Shown here: positions 31,392-42,347 of the stretch, in pieces
Layout: each line of letters begins with the position of its first letter
Numbering within the stretch: position 1 is the stretch's first letter
Source: Podospora comata
Lineage: Eukaryota > Ascomycota > Sordariomycetes > Sordariales > Podosporaceae
Length of the DNA: 64,000 nucleotides
Direction of reading: 5' to 3'
NCBI GenBank assembly: GCA_017354895.1
Contig: CP071495.1
Location: 2,587,001-2,651,000, forward strand
The notes under the pieces: generated by a model
What the model was told of the DNA's origin: nothing
Database searches by the model: none
What the model saw: the letters and a program-made list of their open reading frames with translations, nothing else
Made by a program: the position numbers and the translations under genes

Positions 31392-32691
31392 CTAATACTG
31401 TCCAGGATAGCCACCACCCTGAGAATACTGGTGTCCTCCATACGGTGGCTGCTGGCCGTAACCTCCTCCCTGTGGTGGTGGTGCGCCATACGATGGCTGA
31501 CCATATGAGCTCGCAGCCCCCGCTCCATAGTGTGGCTGGCCGTAAGATGGCTGACTTGGTGGGGGTGCATAGCTGGGCTGGCCGCTGGGCGAACCGTAAG
31601 AGTGTTGGCCGCCGTAGCTTTGACTGTGCGCTTGACCATGGCCGGGTCCGGCGCCATAAGAAGAGGACTGGTAGCCGCCGCCAGAAGACTGCTGTCCGTA
31701 TGGTGCGGTGTGGGACTGGCTAGACTGCCCGTAAGACTGACTTGAGCCTTGATGGTGTGTTTGTGAGCTTGACTGGTAGGATGAAGATGAGCCACCGCCG
31801 TGTACCGAGGTCGAGGATCCCGGCTGCGAGGGAGGTTGGTATGATGTTGGAGGGGCTGAACCGCTGTAGGTCGTGGCACCCGAGTTGGAGTATCCAAAGT
31901 TGTTGCCCTGTGAGTCAATTAGCTGCCGCTCGAGACATCTCAGCATCCAGACCAACATACCGAGCTCTGCTTGTTGCCAAAGAGACCAGCAACACCTCCG
32001 ATCACCCCTCCGAGACCTCCAGCACCGTGTCCGGACGACGACTGACCGCTGAAGTTGTTCGAGGGCGAAGACGAAGGCTTGCTTCCAGAGGAGAATATGC
32101 CAGACACGAGCTGGGACGCGACCTTGCCACCGAGCCCGCCGCTGCCGCCGCCGCCTCCGGAGCTGCCACCCGCCAGTCCGCTGAGAACAGCACCAGCAAG
32201 CCCACCTCCTCCACTGCTGCCACCGCCCTGCTTTCCGCCGCTGATGGTGTTCAAGAGGAAAGACTATCCACCAGCGAAAGCAAACATTAGCAAGTCGTTC
32301 TTGGCCCTTCCACAAAAGATCCTCTGCCCGCTAAACTTACACCAAGGCCCCTGTCACTCTGTCCTCCACCGCCGACACCTCGTGTGCCATCCTCTCTCGG
32401 GTTCACCGGCTCGAGACGTCCGTCGGGGTATCTAGCTGTCTGGGAGCCGTCGGGGTGCGTCACGATTTCGGCGCTAGGGTGAGGTACGCCGTAGGGGTGA
32501 TCAGAGCGGGCAGCGGGAGTGTTGCCAAAGGGAACGGGCTCGGTCGGGAGATCCCATTGCGAGACTCCAGTCGAGAGCTGCACATAGTAGTACTTCTTGC
32601 TGGCAGCATCCCACTGGGCAATCCAGCCCGAGGGGAGAGGAGGCGGCGCATAGGTTGGCCCGTCGCTGCCGGGGGATCCGGGGCCTGCCAT
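31392..32691 (-). CDS. WW-domain protein with Gly/Ser/Tyr/Gln-rich prion-like tail
   Basis: Exons 32691-32341, 32263-31961 and 31907-31392 give 389 residues, all joined in phase 0. A WW domain lies at about residues 18-50 (LPSGWIAQWDAASKKYYY, then STGVSQWDLP), with both tryptophans and the Tyr triplet present. WW domains bind proline-rich peptides. A middle segment reads HPDGSQTARYPDGRLEP. Exon 2 is almost entirely Gly/Ser/Ala with short hydrophobic steps (GLGGVIGGVAGLFG), and exon 3 is Ser/Tyr/Gln/Gly/Pro-rich with repeated QPSYG units. Such tails commonly support condensation or aggregation. The role is unknown. The codon-level repeats include QPSYAPPPSQPSYGQPHYG. Confidence 0.85.
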
Positions 32692-34305
32692 GTCTGGAAG
32701 GGGCGCGAGAAAGAAACTCTTCGATCTGCTGGAGCTACGAGAATTGGGTTCTGGTGTTGTGCTTTGGCGTTTGCCTCGTCAATCGCGCGCAAATAATGGA
32801 GGGGTTGGTTGAGGGTGGAAGCTTAGGTGCTCGGTCGTTGAGAGCAAGATTTCGCAGGGAAGTGTGTGGGTGTGAGAAAGTAAAAAGCCAAAACTCGTGA
32901 GGAAATCAACCCTCGAGGTCTGTGTTGCCTGACAATCAAGGGTGCAAGTGTTCGAACGGATTTTGGAGGAGGGAAAAAGAACCAAGCAAGCAAGCTGAGC
33001 TGAGTGAGAATGCTGAGTGGGAGATGCGCAGCGGGGCAGATGCGACCGCTCGCTCTATCTAGCTTGCGCTTGCGCAGGGCGTTTAATGGAGGGAGGGGGG
33101 CGGGGCAAATCGCAACCTTGACTTCGACCAAACAACGTCTTGATTTTTGTTGCTGACGACTGTGACGACGGCCGAGAAGGGGGCGATCATCACCACCATA
33201 CATACATATATAAAAATCCCAGAGAAGGGGCGGAAGGAAGTAGTGTGCAGAGGGAGCCAGCCGTTTCCACCACCGGGCATTATGAGTGTACCGTAGCTAG
33301 CCTCTTCTCAGCTCAATGAGAAGGCCTTGCGAATTCCGTCATCTTCAACAACAACCGCAGAGGTGACCTAAACAACAGGATGTCTTTTTGACAATGCCAC
33401 CGATAAAATCCAGACGACGTCAGCTTCTGGAGAATGCCATCGAAAGCTGATAACGTCCAGCACTCACGCTCACTACTACCCACCTCACCACTGAGTGATC
33501 ACCTACCTCTCAACAACCACACATTCCAAAGCATGGCCTCTTCCTCAGCTACCGTCATCCTCCAATTTCCCTTTTCAGTTTTCACAATGAAATCTCCAGC
33601 TCACCACCAAATCCCCTGAACCACCTCAGCCACAACGAATGGCGCGTCCCCTCAATAAGGGCATAAAACTCCGGGAGGCAGCCAACACTAATCCTTACTT
33701 TACTTCCCTTCCTTCGAACTTAAATCACAATTCTATCCATAAAACATCAATCTACTTTCCCTTTTAATACCTCAAAGCAACCCTCTACCGTTTCAATATT
33801 GACGCCACAATTTGCAACACGCTTCTGCATCTGACTTACTTAAACTACCTGTCGAGAATGAACTATTAGGTTGTTTCTATTCTTAACTCACCCCATGGAA
33901 CCTAGAAAAGATTACCCGAGTCAAATGCAAAAGCAACTAAATGTCAAGTAAAATCTGTAAAAGAGAGCACTCGAATCAAATTGTGAACACGCCAGAACCT
34001 CACATAGACACTTGTATGTATCACAGACCAGTAGCAATCTAACGAAACAATGCTCGTTCGAATGCTGTTGAGTGCCAATCGTGCTCCGTCAAAGGTACCT
34101 AGTAATGATAAAACCATCCATCTAGGTACTTCTAGTCCGCCGCATCTCTCTAGGCTCATGTGCTCTGCTCAATACTCCAACCCCAAAACTCCTGCTAAAA
34201 TGACTCCTCCCATCGGTGTTGAACCTCATCTTCAAATCTTCGCAATTCTCTCTCTAAAACCTTCTAAACACATTCCCATCGATATCTATCCCAAACAACT
34301 ACCTC
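32692..34305. other. Intergenic region between the WW gene promoter and NUC-2 3' end
   Basis: 1.6 kb with no gene supported. The left part should be the WW gene promoter, with a TATA-like CATATATAAAAA near 33204-33214. The right part is AT-rich 3' flank of NUC-2. Confidence 0.55.
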
Positions 34306-37300
34306 TCAAGAACTATACCCAATATCCCCTCCTCCAAACCCATTCCTATTCCCATTCCCGTTCAACACCTGCTTCCCAACCCTCTCCCTCACCTCCTCAA
34401 CCCTATCCTCAACCCCATTCTTCTTCCCCTTGCCCCCACCCCCCCCATCCTGCGTCAGTAATCCCCGTCTAATAGCCAGCACACTATCAACAATAACAGC
34501 ATCCACCCCCTCCCTAACCTGCCTCCTCACCAACCCCGGCTCGTTATTCTCCCTCCCATAACTAACACAAACCAACCCCGCCCCCTTCACCACCCTCACC
34601 AACCTCGGACTATTCACGAACGGCTCCGCATTGCTCACAATCCCCAGCAAATTCCACCTGCTCGCAAACCTAATCGCCTCCTGCAGACTACTCGCCCTGA
34701 TATCCCCCACCGGACACGTCCCCGCATCCGTCAAAAACAAAATCGGTATATTCGGCTGCTTAAAACTCAAACAGAGACAAATATCCGGGTTGAAGCTCGA
34801 AAAAATGATATTCCTCCTCTGGTGCGGGTTGGCAGTCATGTCGTACACCTTTTGCAGCACCGTGTCGCAAAACGAGTTTAGCTCGACCGCGTACGTGTCC
34901 ATCTCGTGCTCCTCGCTCTCGTGAAGCATCGGGTACTTCATCTCGATGTTGAACCCCACGCTCTGCGGCAGCTTCACAAACAGGTCCTCCAGTGTCGCAA
35001 ACGGCGCCTGGATGAAGTTCCCGCGCGAGTTGGCCTTGAAGCCCTTCTCTTTGAAATCTCTCGTGTGTTTCATCCTCTCTTCCATCTCCTGCTTGGACAG
35101 GCGATGCTGCCTGTTGTGATCCGGCCAGTCCATCGACATGGACCTCTGCCTCGGACCGGGCGAGTTGCTCCGCCTCGTCTTCTCGAGCAGCTTGTTCTCC
35201 GGAACGGCATACGAAAAAGGCGACGTCCCATTATTCCCCTCAATGGTCCTCGACTTGTCCGGGTTGATGTGCAAGAATTGCTCCAGAGTCAAAGTGTGAA
35301 CCGGCGCGTCAAACCCGGTCTCGCTGACCAAAAAGTCGTGGTAGATAACCGGGACGTGGTCCTTGGTGAGCTGGACGTCAAACTCGACATAGTTAGCGCC
35401 AAGGTTGGCCGCTGCAATAAAGGAGGAGACGGTGTTCTCGCCCAGCTGGAGGGAGCGGCTGGACGTCATATTTTTGCCCAGGCCGCGGTGGCCAATGACC
35501 ATGGTCGAGGCCAACTTCTTCCAGTAAGTGTGCTCAGAAGTGACCTCCATGCTAGGGTGTGAGAATGGCGTGATGACCAAAAAGTTAAAGTTGACGCTGC
35601 CAATGACCTCAAAATTGGCACCCATGATGGGCACACAGACATCACCCTGAAGGTTCATCCTCTTGGTCCCAATAGTAGGTCGAACGCTCGAGAGCAGGGC
35701 AACACCACGGCCGACCTTATTCTCGTTGTTCCCAGAGTAGGTAGGAACAATATCGAAAAACAGCTTGACCTTGCTGGCGTCAACCGTAGTAAAAACGACA
35801 GGCTCGGTAGAGATGTTGTCGTGAACAGGCAAGTCAAACATAGTTGGCTCGCCCTGAGCCCCTTGCGCCGACACTACAATCGACAACGTGGTGTCCAGCT
35901 CCGTCGTGTGTGCTTTCGAAAGCGGAATATTGTCCAGCTTTACCGCCTCAAGATTCTTCCGCATGTCCATCGAGCCCAAGCTAACCAGCACCAGACTCTC
36001 ATCCTTGAGATACCGATGACCAAATGACTTGACCGGCTCTGCCTTGCGCGCAGAGCCCTTCGATCGTCTCTCCTGGAACGACGCCTTGTCAGGCACAGCC
36101 GCATTATCCGTCACCGACTTCTCGTCATCAGAAGTATTGCTAGCCGTGTCCTCTCCCTCCTTGCTCTGAGCAGCAAGAAAGTGAGCAATAGGCATATGTC
36201 CTCTCAAAGCAGCATGTTCCCTCGCCGTCCAACCCGACGAATCTGGCTTGTCCACCTCAGCCCCGGCTTCCACCAGCAGCTTAACCACAGACAAATGCCC
36301 ATCCACCGCCGCAATATGCAGCGGTGTCCAAGCAAAAGCCTTCTCCGTCAACTCAAAATCCGCCTTTTGATCCGCCGTCCCCTCCAACAACACCTTCGCA
36401 CACTCATCATGCCCAAACCTCGCGGCAATATGCAGCGCCGTCTCCCCCGTCTTATCCTGCCAGTTGATGTCAACCCCCGCATGCACCAACATCTCGACAA
36501 TATGCTCAAAGTTCGCCTTGGTGGCAATAGCCAACACAGCACTCGACTTTGAGATGGCCCGTCTCATCTCCGCCTTGTTATCACTGACACCCTGCCAATT
36601 CTCCCCTTGAAGCAGTGCCTTGGTCGTAAGAGCGTGACCACCGAGGACGCTGAGATGCAGAGGTGCTTCTCCATTCTTGTCCTGCCATTCAGGGGCGTCG
36701 ATTCCGTTTTCGACATCAAACATGCCCCAATCCTGCATCTTCTTCATCAAAATCTGACACACCACCACAAAGCCAAACTGAGCGGCGTAATGCAGTGGAA
36801 TGCGTCCAAAGTTATCCTTCGCCTTCAAAGCCACCCTTTGTGCTGGCTTGAGATTGTCCAAAAGGTACATGAGCATCTGCACAGCCTCGTCATCCTTGCC
36901 CAAGAGTCCGGCCGTCTCCTTGAGAGCAGACACCCGCGGTGTGGCGAGAGGAGACGTCGCTGGGGTAAGATAATTCTGGGCGTATTGAACCCCCGGCGGA
37001 AAAGGGTATGCGTTCAAGTGAGAATCCGGCTTCACCTCCTCCACGGTTCTGGAAGAAACGGTCTTGGTCCGGCCAATATGAGTGACCAGCCTGTGGATAC
37101 AATTCCGCCCATTGATGTCGTCGGGATCATCAAGGTCCGAAATCCTTTCCAGAAGCACAGGAATGACCTTTTTCGACCGGGCCGAGATGGCGCGCTGCAG
37201 GAGGCTGCGCAGGAGGTTTTGGAAAGCGTCGGTTTGATCTTGTTTTGCGAGATTTGCAGCAGCTAACCCGGTCGTCAATGCATCTAGATTATCTTGCCGG

Positions 37301-38052
37301 ACGGCTTGGTCTAGTGCGTTGAGCACTGACGTATCGACGTCCAGTTTCGTGGGTCGCCCGTAAGACCGTGTTGAGCGGTCGGATTTGGCGTCATTGGTGT
37401 TCTTGGATTCATTGAGCACCGAAAGCCACGTGTTGACTGTCTGAAGCTCCTGGCTGGTGTCAAGATTTGTGGCAAACGGTAGAACGTCGACCCTGGTAGA
37501 GATGTACCTCTCCTGGATATCCGACGTGTGAACCTTCTTGTCCAGCTTCTTTGTGATTTTGACAAAGCCTCGACGGTTGATCTCTCCGAACCACTGTAGA
37601 TTCCTCAGTTGGTTTCTGATTTCGAGTAAAGCTCCTATCAGATCCTCGAGCTCCTCCTCGTCGATGTTAGCGGCATCGCGAGGTGTTGGTCCGTATCTGT
37701 CTGTGATGGCTTGCAGTCGTCGCTGGCTCTCGTGGAGCTTCCTTGTGTAGAACTGGTCAACGCACTCTACTTCGCGGTCGAGGGCAAACAGAAACTCTGT
37801 TGGTCCAAGGGTCAGATCACGAGGTCAACGAAAGGGCGTTGCGGATCAGTGAACCCACCAGCCAAGTCGACTTGATCCCCATTGTGGACAGCTGTGTCGG
37901 CTGCTGTTTTTATGAGTTTCTTGAGGCGCTTGTAGTCGATATAAGAGCCTGCCCACTCGGGGACTTGGTTTCTTGGAAGACTAGGAAAGCAAAAGTGTAA
38001 GTGAGGGGCAATCACGAATGCAGGCAGATACATACTTTTTCCCAAACTTCAT
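34306..38052 (-). CDS. nuc-2: SPX-ankyrin-GDPD phosphate regulator NUC-2/PHO81
   Basis: Exons 38052-38036, 37980-37859 and 37796-34306 encode 1209 residues. NUC-2 in Neurospora and PHO81 in yeast relay phosphate starvation by inhibiting the cyclin-CDK that keeps the NUC-1/PHO4 activator out of action. The N-terminal SPX domain is MKFGKNLPRNQVPEW..SYIDYKRLKKLIK to about residue 165; its lysines suit inositol pyrophosphate binding. Ankyrin repeats run about 365-600 (NFGRIPLHYAAQ, KNGEAPLHLSVLGGH, KTGETALHIAARFGH, AWTPLHIAAVDGH). A glycerophosphodiesterase domain follows from about 812: VIGHRGLGKN, LGENT, YVEFDVQLTKD, VIYHDF and GFNIEMKYP. The first coding exon is just 17 nt. The stop-proximal 300 nt are G-rich on the coding strand. 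NUC-2 is favoured over GDE1 by the filamentous-fungal layout, but the GDPD residues look intact. Confidence 0.9.
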
Positions 38053-39743
38053 ATTGCGTGGTAGCTGCTAAGTACGTCTTGGACGATGAGAAGCCAGCTA
38101 AAAATAAAAAGGGGGTATCAAATGCCAAACGATCTGACAGGTCGTATCCCGCGCTGGCTATGAGCGGGATACCCGCGGCTGAGTGTTGGGAAAGAAAATG
38201 CTATATATATCCGCTGATGTTTCCAAGTTGCGATGTCAGAGGTAGCAGGTGAAACGTACAAAATCAAACGGTCGGAAGTATCGTTATCGTGACTACTTCA
38301 ACAAGCAGACCTTGTGTGTTCGAGAAGACAAAGAGGTCATGGAAACAGCAAGGAGAAGGGAGGAAGTCACGGCATGAAGAATGTAGTGGAGAGGGGAAGT
38401 CTCGATCCCGTGATGGCCGTTGATGGGTACAAGAGTGGGAACCTTGATGGTCAAGCTGCCACGCACGTCACACACGTTTTCCACGGGGGAAGATATAAGA
38501 GTCCCATCGACAAGCGACGATCCATGAGCTCATGCTGTGGACAAATGCACATGGCAAGAAAGCTGCTCGAGACATTACATGGCAGTTGAAGGCCGGAACC
38601 AGTGACATCGTCCAGCAGCTATCAGTGGCGCCAGCTCCCTCTCTGATTGGCCAATCGCCACCCCACCATCCGATAGACCCCTGTCGCCTCGCCTCAGACC
38701 CAGCCGCTGGGTTTCCACCACGAGCAATCACAGCCTGGTTTTTATAGGGTGTTGGACTTCTCTCCATAGATTATACTTATACGGCCATGAAGGGTTCTAT
38801 TCTTCATAAGCTTGAAGATCGATCCTTCATGTCTGCATATAATATATCTCGACTCTTCACAACGTCTTGACCTTTTTGTTGGTCGTCTCACCGCTCCCCT
38901 CCAACTTCCAACTTCTCCACTTACACTGAAGGTGCCCATGTAGGGTCAGCTCTCGACTGCAGCTTGCACATGCACAGTTTGCTTTCTTGCAGGTCGCACC
39001 AGGCAAAATCCAGAAGAATTTTCCGTGGAGGGAAGGAGGTCTCGTGACTCAATACCCTGTGCAGCGGCTAGTCAAGGGAGTTCAAGCCGCTGGACCCTTT
39101 CTGTCGTCGAAGGCGCATCTCGTGATCTTTTTTTGCCCACTGAGAACGGACCAAGGGTCCAGAACAAAGCGGCCCTGAATTAGCATGGCATAACTCTAGG
39201 GTAATCCTGGATGGCTCCAGTGCGGGGGGATCGGTGGGTGAGCAACACCTCGAATGCTGCAAAAAATAGACGGCTCGTTGGTTGAACAAGGCTCGGCAGG
39301 AACGTGCTACATACAAGAAATAGCAAACACTTCTGAGTGAGTTAAAGAAAGATCCTTAGAAGTTGCCGCTGGATGCTTGATCCACGACCTTGCAGGCAAT
39401 GCAAAGCTAACCATATGGCCTGTGGAGGGTTGAGTGATAAGAGAAACTCATAAGTGAGGATGAACCCCGATAGATTAATTGATGAAGCTTTTTAATATTC
39501 CTAAATTCCATTTTCTCCTTCACGGCATGAAAGCGTGATAGGGCTGAGGCAAAAATGCATTCTTTCGATATCCATTCTTCACCAACCCTGCAACAGTACC
39601 GTAAATTTCAACTTGTGGCTTGTGGCGCTGGACCCACATTTACAGTCAAGGGTCTTGCATCAATCACGACTAAAACTTCAACAACACAACCCATATTCAT
39701 TCAACCTTCGCCCTCGTCGTCGACGACAAAGTATTCCGAGAAG
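38053..39743. other. Divergent region between NUC-2 and the SNM1-like gene
   Basis: 1.7 kb with no gene. CACGTTTT, identical to the core of the yeast PHO5 UASp1, lies at 38473-38480, 421 nt before the NUC-2 start. An in-frame ATG for the SNM1-like gene lies at 39555 and a four-codon uORF at 39525. Confidence 0.5.
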
Positions 39744-40367
39744 ATGGCCGCCACTGATCCGAGTCCGACTCTGAAGTTTTTGACAGATGCAGGTCATCTC
39801 TTAGCCTTTACGGCTCCCGAGACATCGGCATATATCCTTAGGCAGCGAAATGACTTGATGTTCGAGCATGAGATTCCTCTTCCTGAGGTCCAACGACAGC
39901 ATGTTTGCACGGCCTGTGGTAAAATTTTGGCTTTCGGGGAGGGCAGTGACCTGGTCTTCAAAAAGAACAAAAAGGCAGTGATCAAAAAGAAACAGCAAAC
40001 ACCTCCGGCACCCAAGGTCGAAAAAGCGAAAAGGCAAGAGCCTCGGTCATCTGGCCCAACCAAGCGCATCGAGTGTGGCCATTGCTCTTCGACAATCGAG
40101 ATCAAGCTTCCGGCTCCGGCTCCCATCATTCGCCGTACTGTCAAACCAGCCCACAAGGTGTCCAAGACCACGGCACCGGGAGCGGCCCCATCTTTGCCCA
40201 AGACTTTAGGTTCACACGAGACGACATCCTCTCAGAAGCCAGCGTCCAATGCGAACAGCAAGAAGAGGGCCAGGTCTCGAAAAGCGGGTCTCCAAGCTCT
40301 GTTGGAGCAGTCCAAAAATTCTAGACCTTCGCCTGGGTTGAGCCTTGCCGACTTCATGTCGAAATGA
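39744..40367 (+). CDS. RNase MRP/RNase P protein subunit, Rpr2/Snm1 family
   Basis: A single exon of 207 residues. Rpr2/Rpp21/Snm1 proteins bind the RNA of RNase P or MRP, which mature tRNA and rRNA precursors in the nucleus and nucleolus. The helical N-terminus (LKFLTDAGHLLAFTAPETSAYIL) precedes a zinc ribbon: HVCTACGKILAFGEG near residue 55 and IECGHCSSTIEI near 110. The basic linker and the C-terminal NSKKRARSRK then SLADFMSK resemble Snm1 more than Rpr2. I chose ATG 39744 (GAAGATGGCC context, MAATDP). ATG 39555 is in frame and would add 63 residues of Ser/Thr-rich sequence. It lies 245 nt before ZPR1 in the same orientation. Confidence 0.78.
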   Translation: MAATDPSPTLKFLTDAGHLLAFTAPETSAYILRQRNDLMFEHEIPLPEVQRQHVCTACGKILAFGEGSDLVFKKNKKAVIKKKQQTPPAPKVEKAKRQEPRSSGPTKRIECGHCSSTIEIKLPAPAPIIRRTVKPAHKVSKTTAPGAAPSLPKTLGSHETTSSQKPASNANSKKRARSRKAGLQALLEQSKNSRPSPGLSLADFMSK

Positions 40368-40612
40368 GTCCCAAGGCTCAGCTATCGAAATAAGAACATT
40401 CCGGAACCTTGGGGCAGCGTCAGGTTGTGCCTAGTGTTATGACATAATCTCCATGACTCCCTGAACCTATAGTGGGGCACAACCGTTTTGGCAGGTCAAC
40501 TACCCCGCCAAAGAACGATTTTATCAGAGTTAGTTACCCCTCCAAAATTTTATTCCCAGGTTCTCGCCATATCCCATCAACACCACCGAAACAAAGCACC
40601 AAAATAGCAAAA
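40368..40612. other. Short tandem spacer between the SNM1-like gene and ZPR1
   Basis: 245 nt must hold the SNM1-like 3' UTR and the ZPR1 promoter and leader. A 3' UTR/promoter overlap is likely. Nothing else is seen. Confidence 0.5.
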
Positions 40613-42031
40613 ATGACAGAGCTTTTCAACCCTATCGGCGAGAAGGTTGAGCAGGCCGTCCAGGCCAATGGCGAGGCCGAGGATGACTTCAAGCCCATCG
40701 ATGAGATCGAGTCCCTCTGCATGAACTGCCACGAGAATGTGAGCCGCAAACTTTGGATGGTTGCACATTAACGAATGCGCCGATGCTAATCATGGTCATA
40801 GGGCATGACACGCCTCCTCCTCACCAAGATTCCCTATTTCCGCGAGATTATCATCATGTCCTTCAACTGCGACCACTGCGGCTTCAACAACAACGAGATC
40901 CAGCCTGCTGGTACCCTCCAGCTCAAGGGTGTCCACTACGAGCTCCGGTTAAGAGATATGGAGGACTTCCAGCGCCAGGTTGTCAAGTCCGACACTGCCA
41001 CCGTCAAGTTTATCGAGCTCGATGTCGAGGTCCCCGCTGGCAAGGGTCAGCTCACGAACGTGGAGGGCCTCCTAACCACCATCGTGGATGATCTCGTCTT
41101 CGACCAAGAGAAGCGTATGAAGGAAACCCCTGAGGCGGCCGCCAAAGTTGCTGAAGTCATTGCCAAGGGCAGACAAATGCTCGCCGGAGAGGCGTTCCCC
41201 TTCCGTGTGTCTGTCGACGACCCGGCTGGCAACAGCTTTATCGCCCCTGACCCTCGCGACGGCGTTGGCAAGTGGGAGAAGCGCGAGTACCTCCGTACAC
41301 CTGAGCAGAACGAGGCTCTCGGTCTCACCGACACCAACACTGAAGGCCTTGACGACAATGGCGACATTATCCCCGATCAAGTCTACCAGTTCCCAGCCTC
41401 TTGCCCGGGCTGCATGCACCCCTGCACGACCAACATGAAGATGGTCGACATCCCCCACTTCAGACAAGTCGTCATCATGAACACGAGCTGTGATGACTGC
41501 GGTTACAAGTCCAACGACGTCAAGACGGGTGGTGAGGTCCCTGAGAAGGGCAAGAAGGTCACCATCAAGATCAAGACCCCTGTGGATCTTGCCCGCGATA
41601 TCCTCAAGAGCGAGAGCTGCCAGCTCGAGTGCCCCGAGCTCAGCCTTTCCGTCAACCCAGGCACCCTCGGTGGAAGATTTACCACCGTCGAGGGTCTCCT
41701 CACCCAGGTCCGCGATGACCTCCACAAACAAATCTTCGAGGCCGATGCCGACGTGGAGAAGACTAAGCGCAAGAACGACTCTCTGGATAGCACCGAGGCG
41801 TCGAGGTGGAGTGACTTCTTTGATGGGCTCAATTCTGCCATCAAGGGCGAGAGGGAGTTTACCATTGTGTTGACTGACCCATTGGCGGCCAGTTATGTTC
41901 AGAGCCTGGCTGATAACCCGGATGAGCCTGATGAGCAGATGACCGTCGAGGAGTATGAGCGGACAGAGGAGGAAGAGGAGGAGTTGGGTTTGTTGGACAT
42001 GAAGACTGAGAATTATGAGAATGATGTTTGA
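40613..42031 (+). CDS. ZPR1: Zinc-finger protein ZPR1
   Basis: Exons 40613-40738 and 40802-42031 encode 451 residues. ZPR1 is an essential, conserved protein; in yeast it is a chaperone for newly made elongation factor eEF1A, and it also shuttles to the nucleus. It has two homologous halves, each with a C4 zinc finger and a beta/alpha-helical hairpin. Finger 1 is CMNCHENG..RLLLTKIPYFREIII..FNCDHCG. Finger 2 is CPGCMHPC..NMKMVDIPHFRQVVIMNTSCDDCG. Each half continues with a double-stranded region and helix (GQLTNVEGLLTTIVDDLVF; GGRFTTVEGLLTQVRDDLHK). The intron (GTGAGC...CATAG) splits finger 1. The C-terminus is acidic. It follows the SNM1-like gene and converges on the epimerase gene. Confidence 0.95.
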
Positions 42032-42347
42032 GCTATGGAAATAGAAAATGGGAAAAGCATGGGTGGCTGGTTTCTGGGTATTGGAATTTGCGTTTTTTTC
42101 AGTTGTTTAAAAAGATGATACCTGTCCTATAGACAAAGAGAATGATTTGATGATGCCAACTACTTGACTGGGTCCGACAATTGTAAAGTTGAGAGCGTAT
42201 CAAGGGTCTTCAGCAGATGTAAGCACGCTTATATGTTTTAGGTGTGAAGAAGGCTCATGAGAAGTTGGATAGATCTCGTCTTCATTATCAATGTAACTCT
42301 CCAATACTGGCTGCTTCCTACCGACCCCTTTCTCAACCATTTCCGTC
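42032..42347. other. Convergent 3' region between ZPR1 and the epimerase gene
   Basis: 316 nt between stop codons holding two 3' UTRs. No further gene is seen. Confidence 0.55.
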
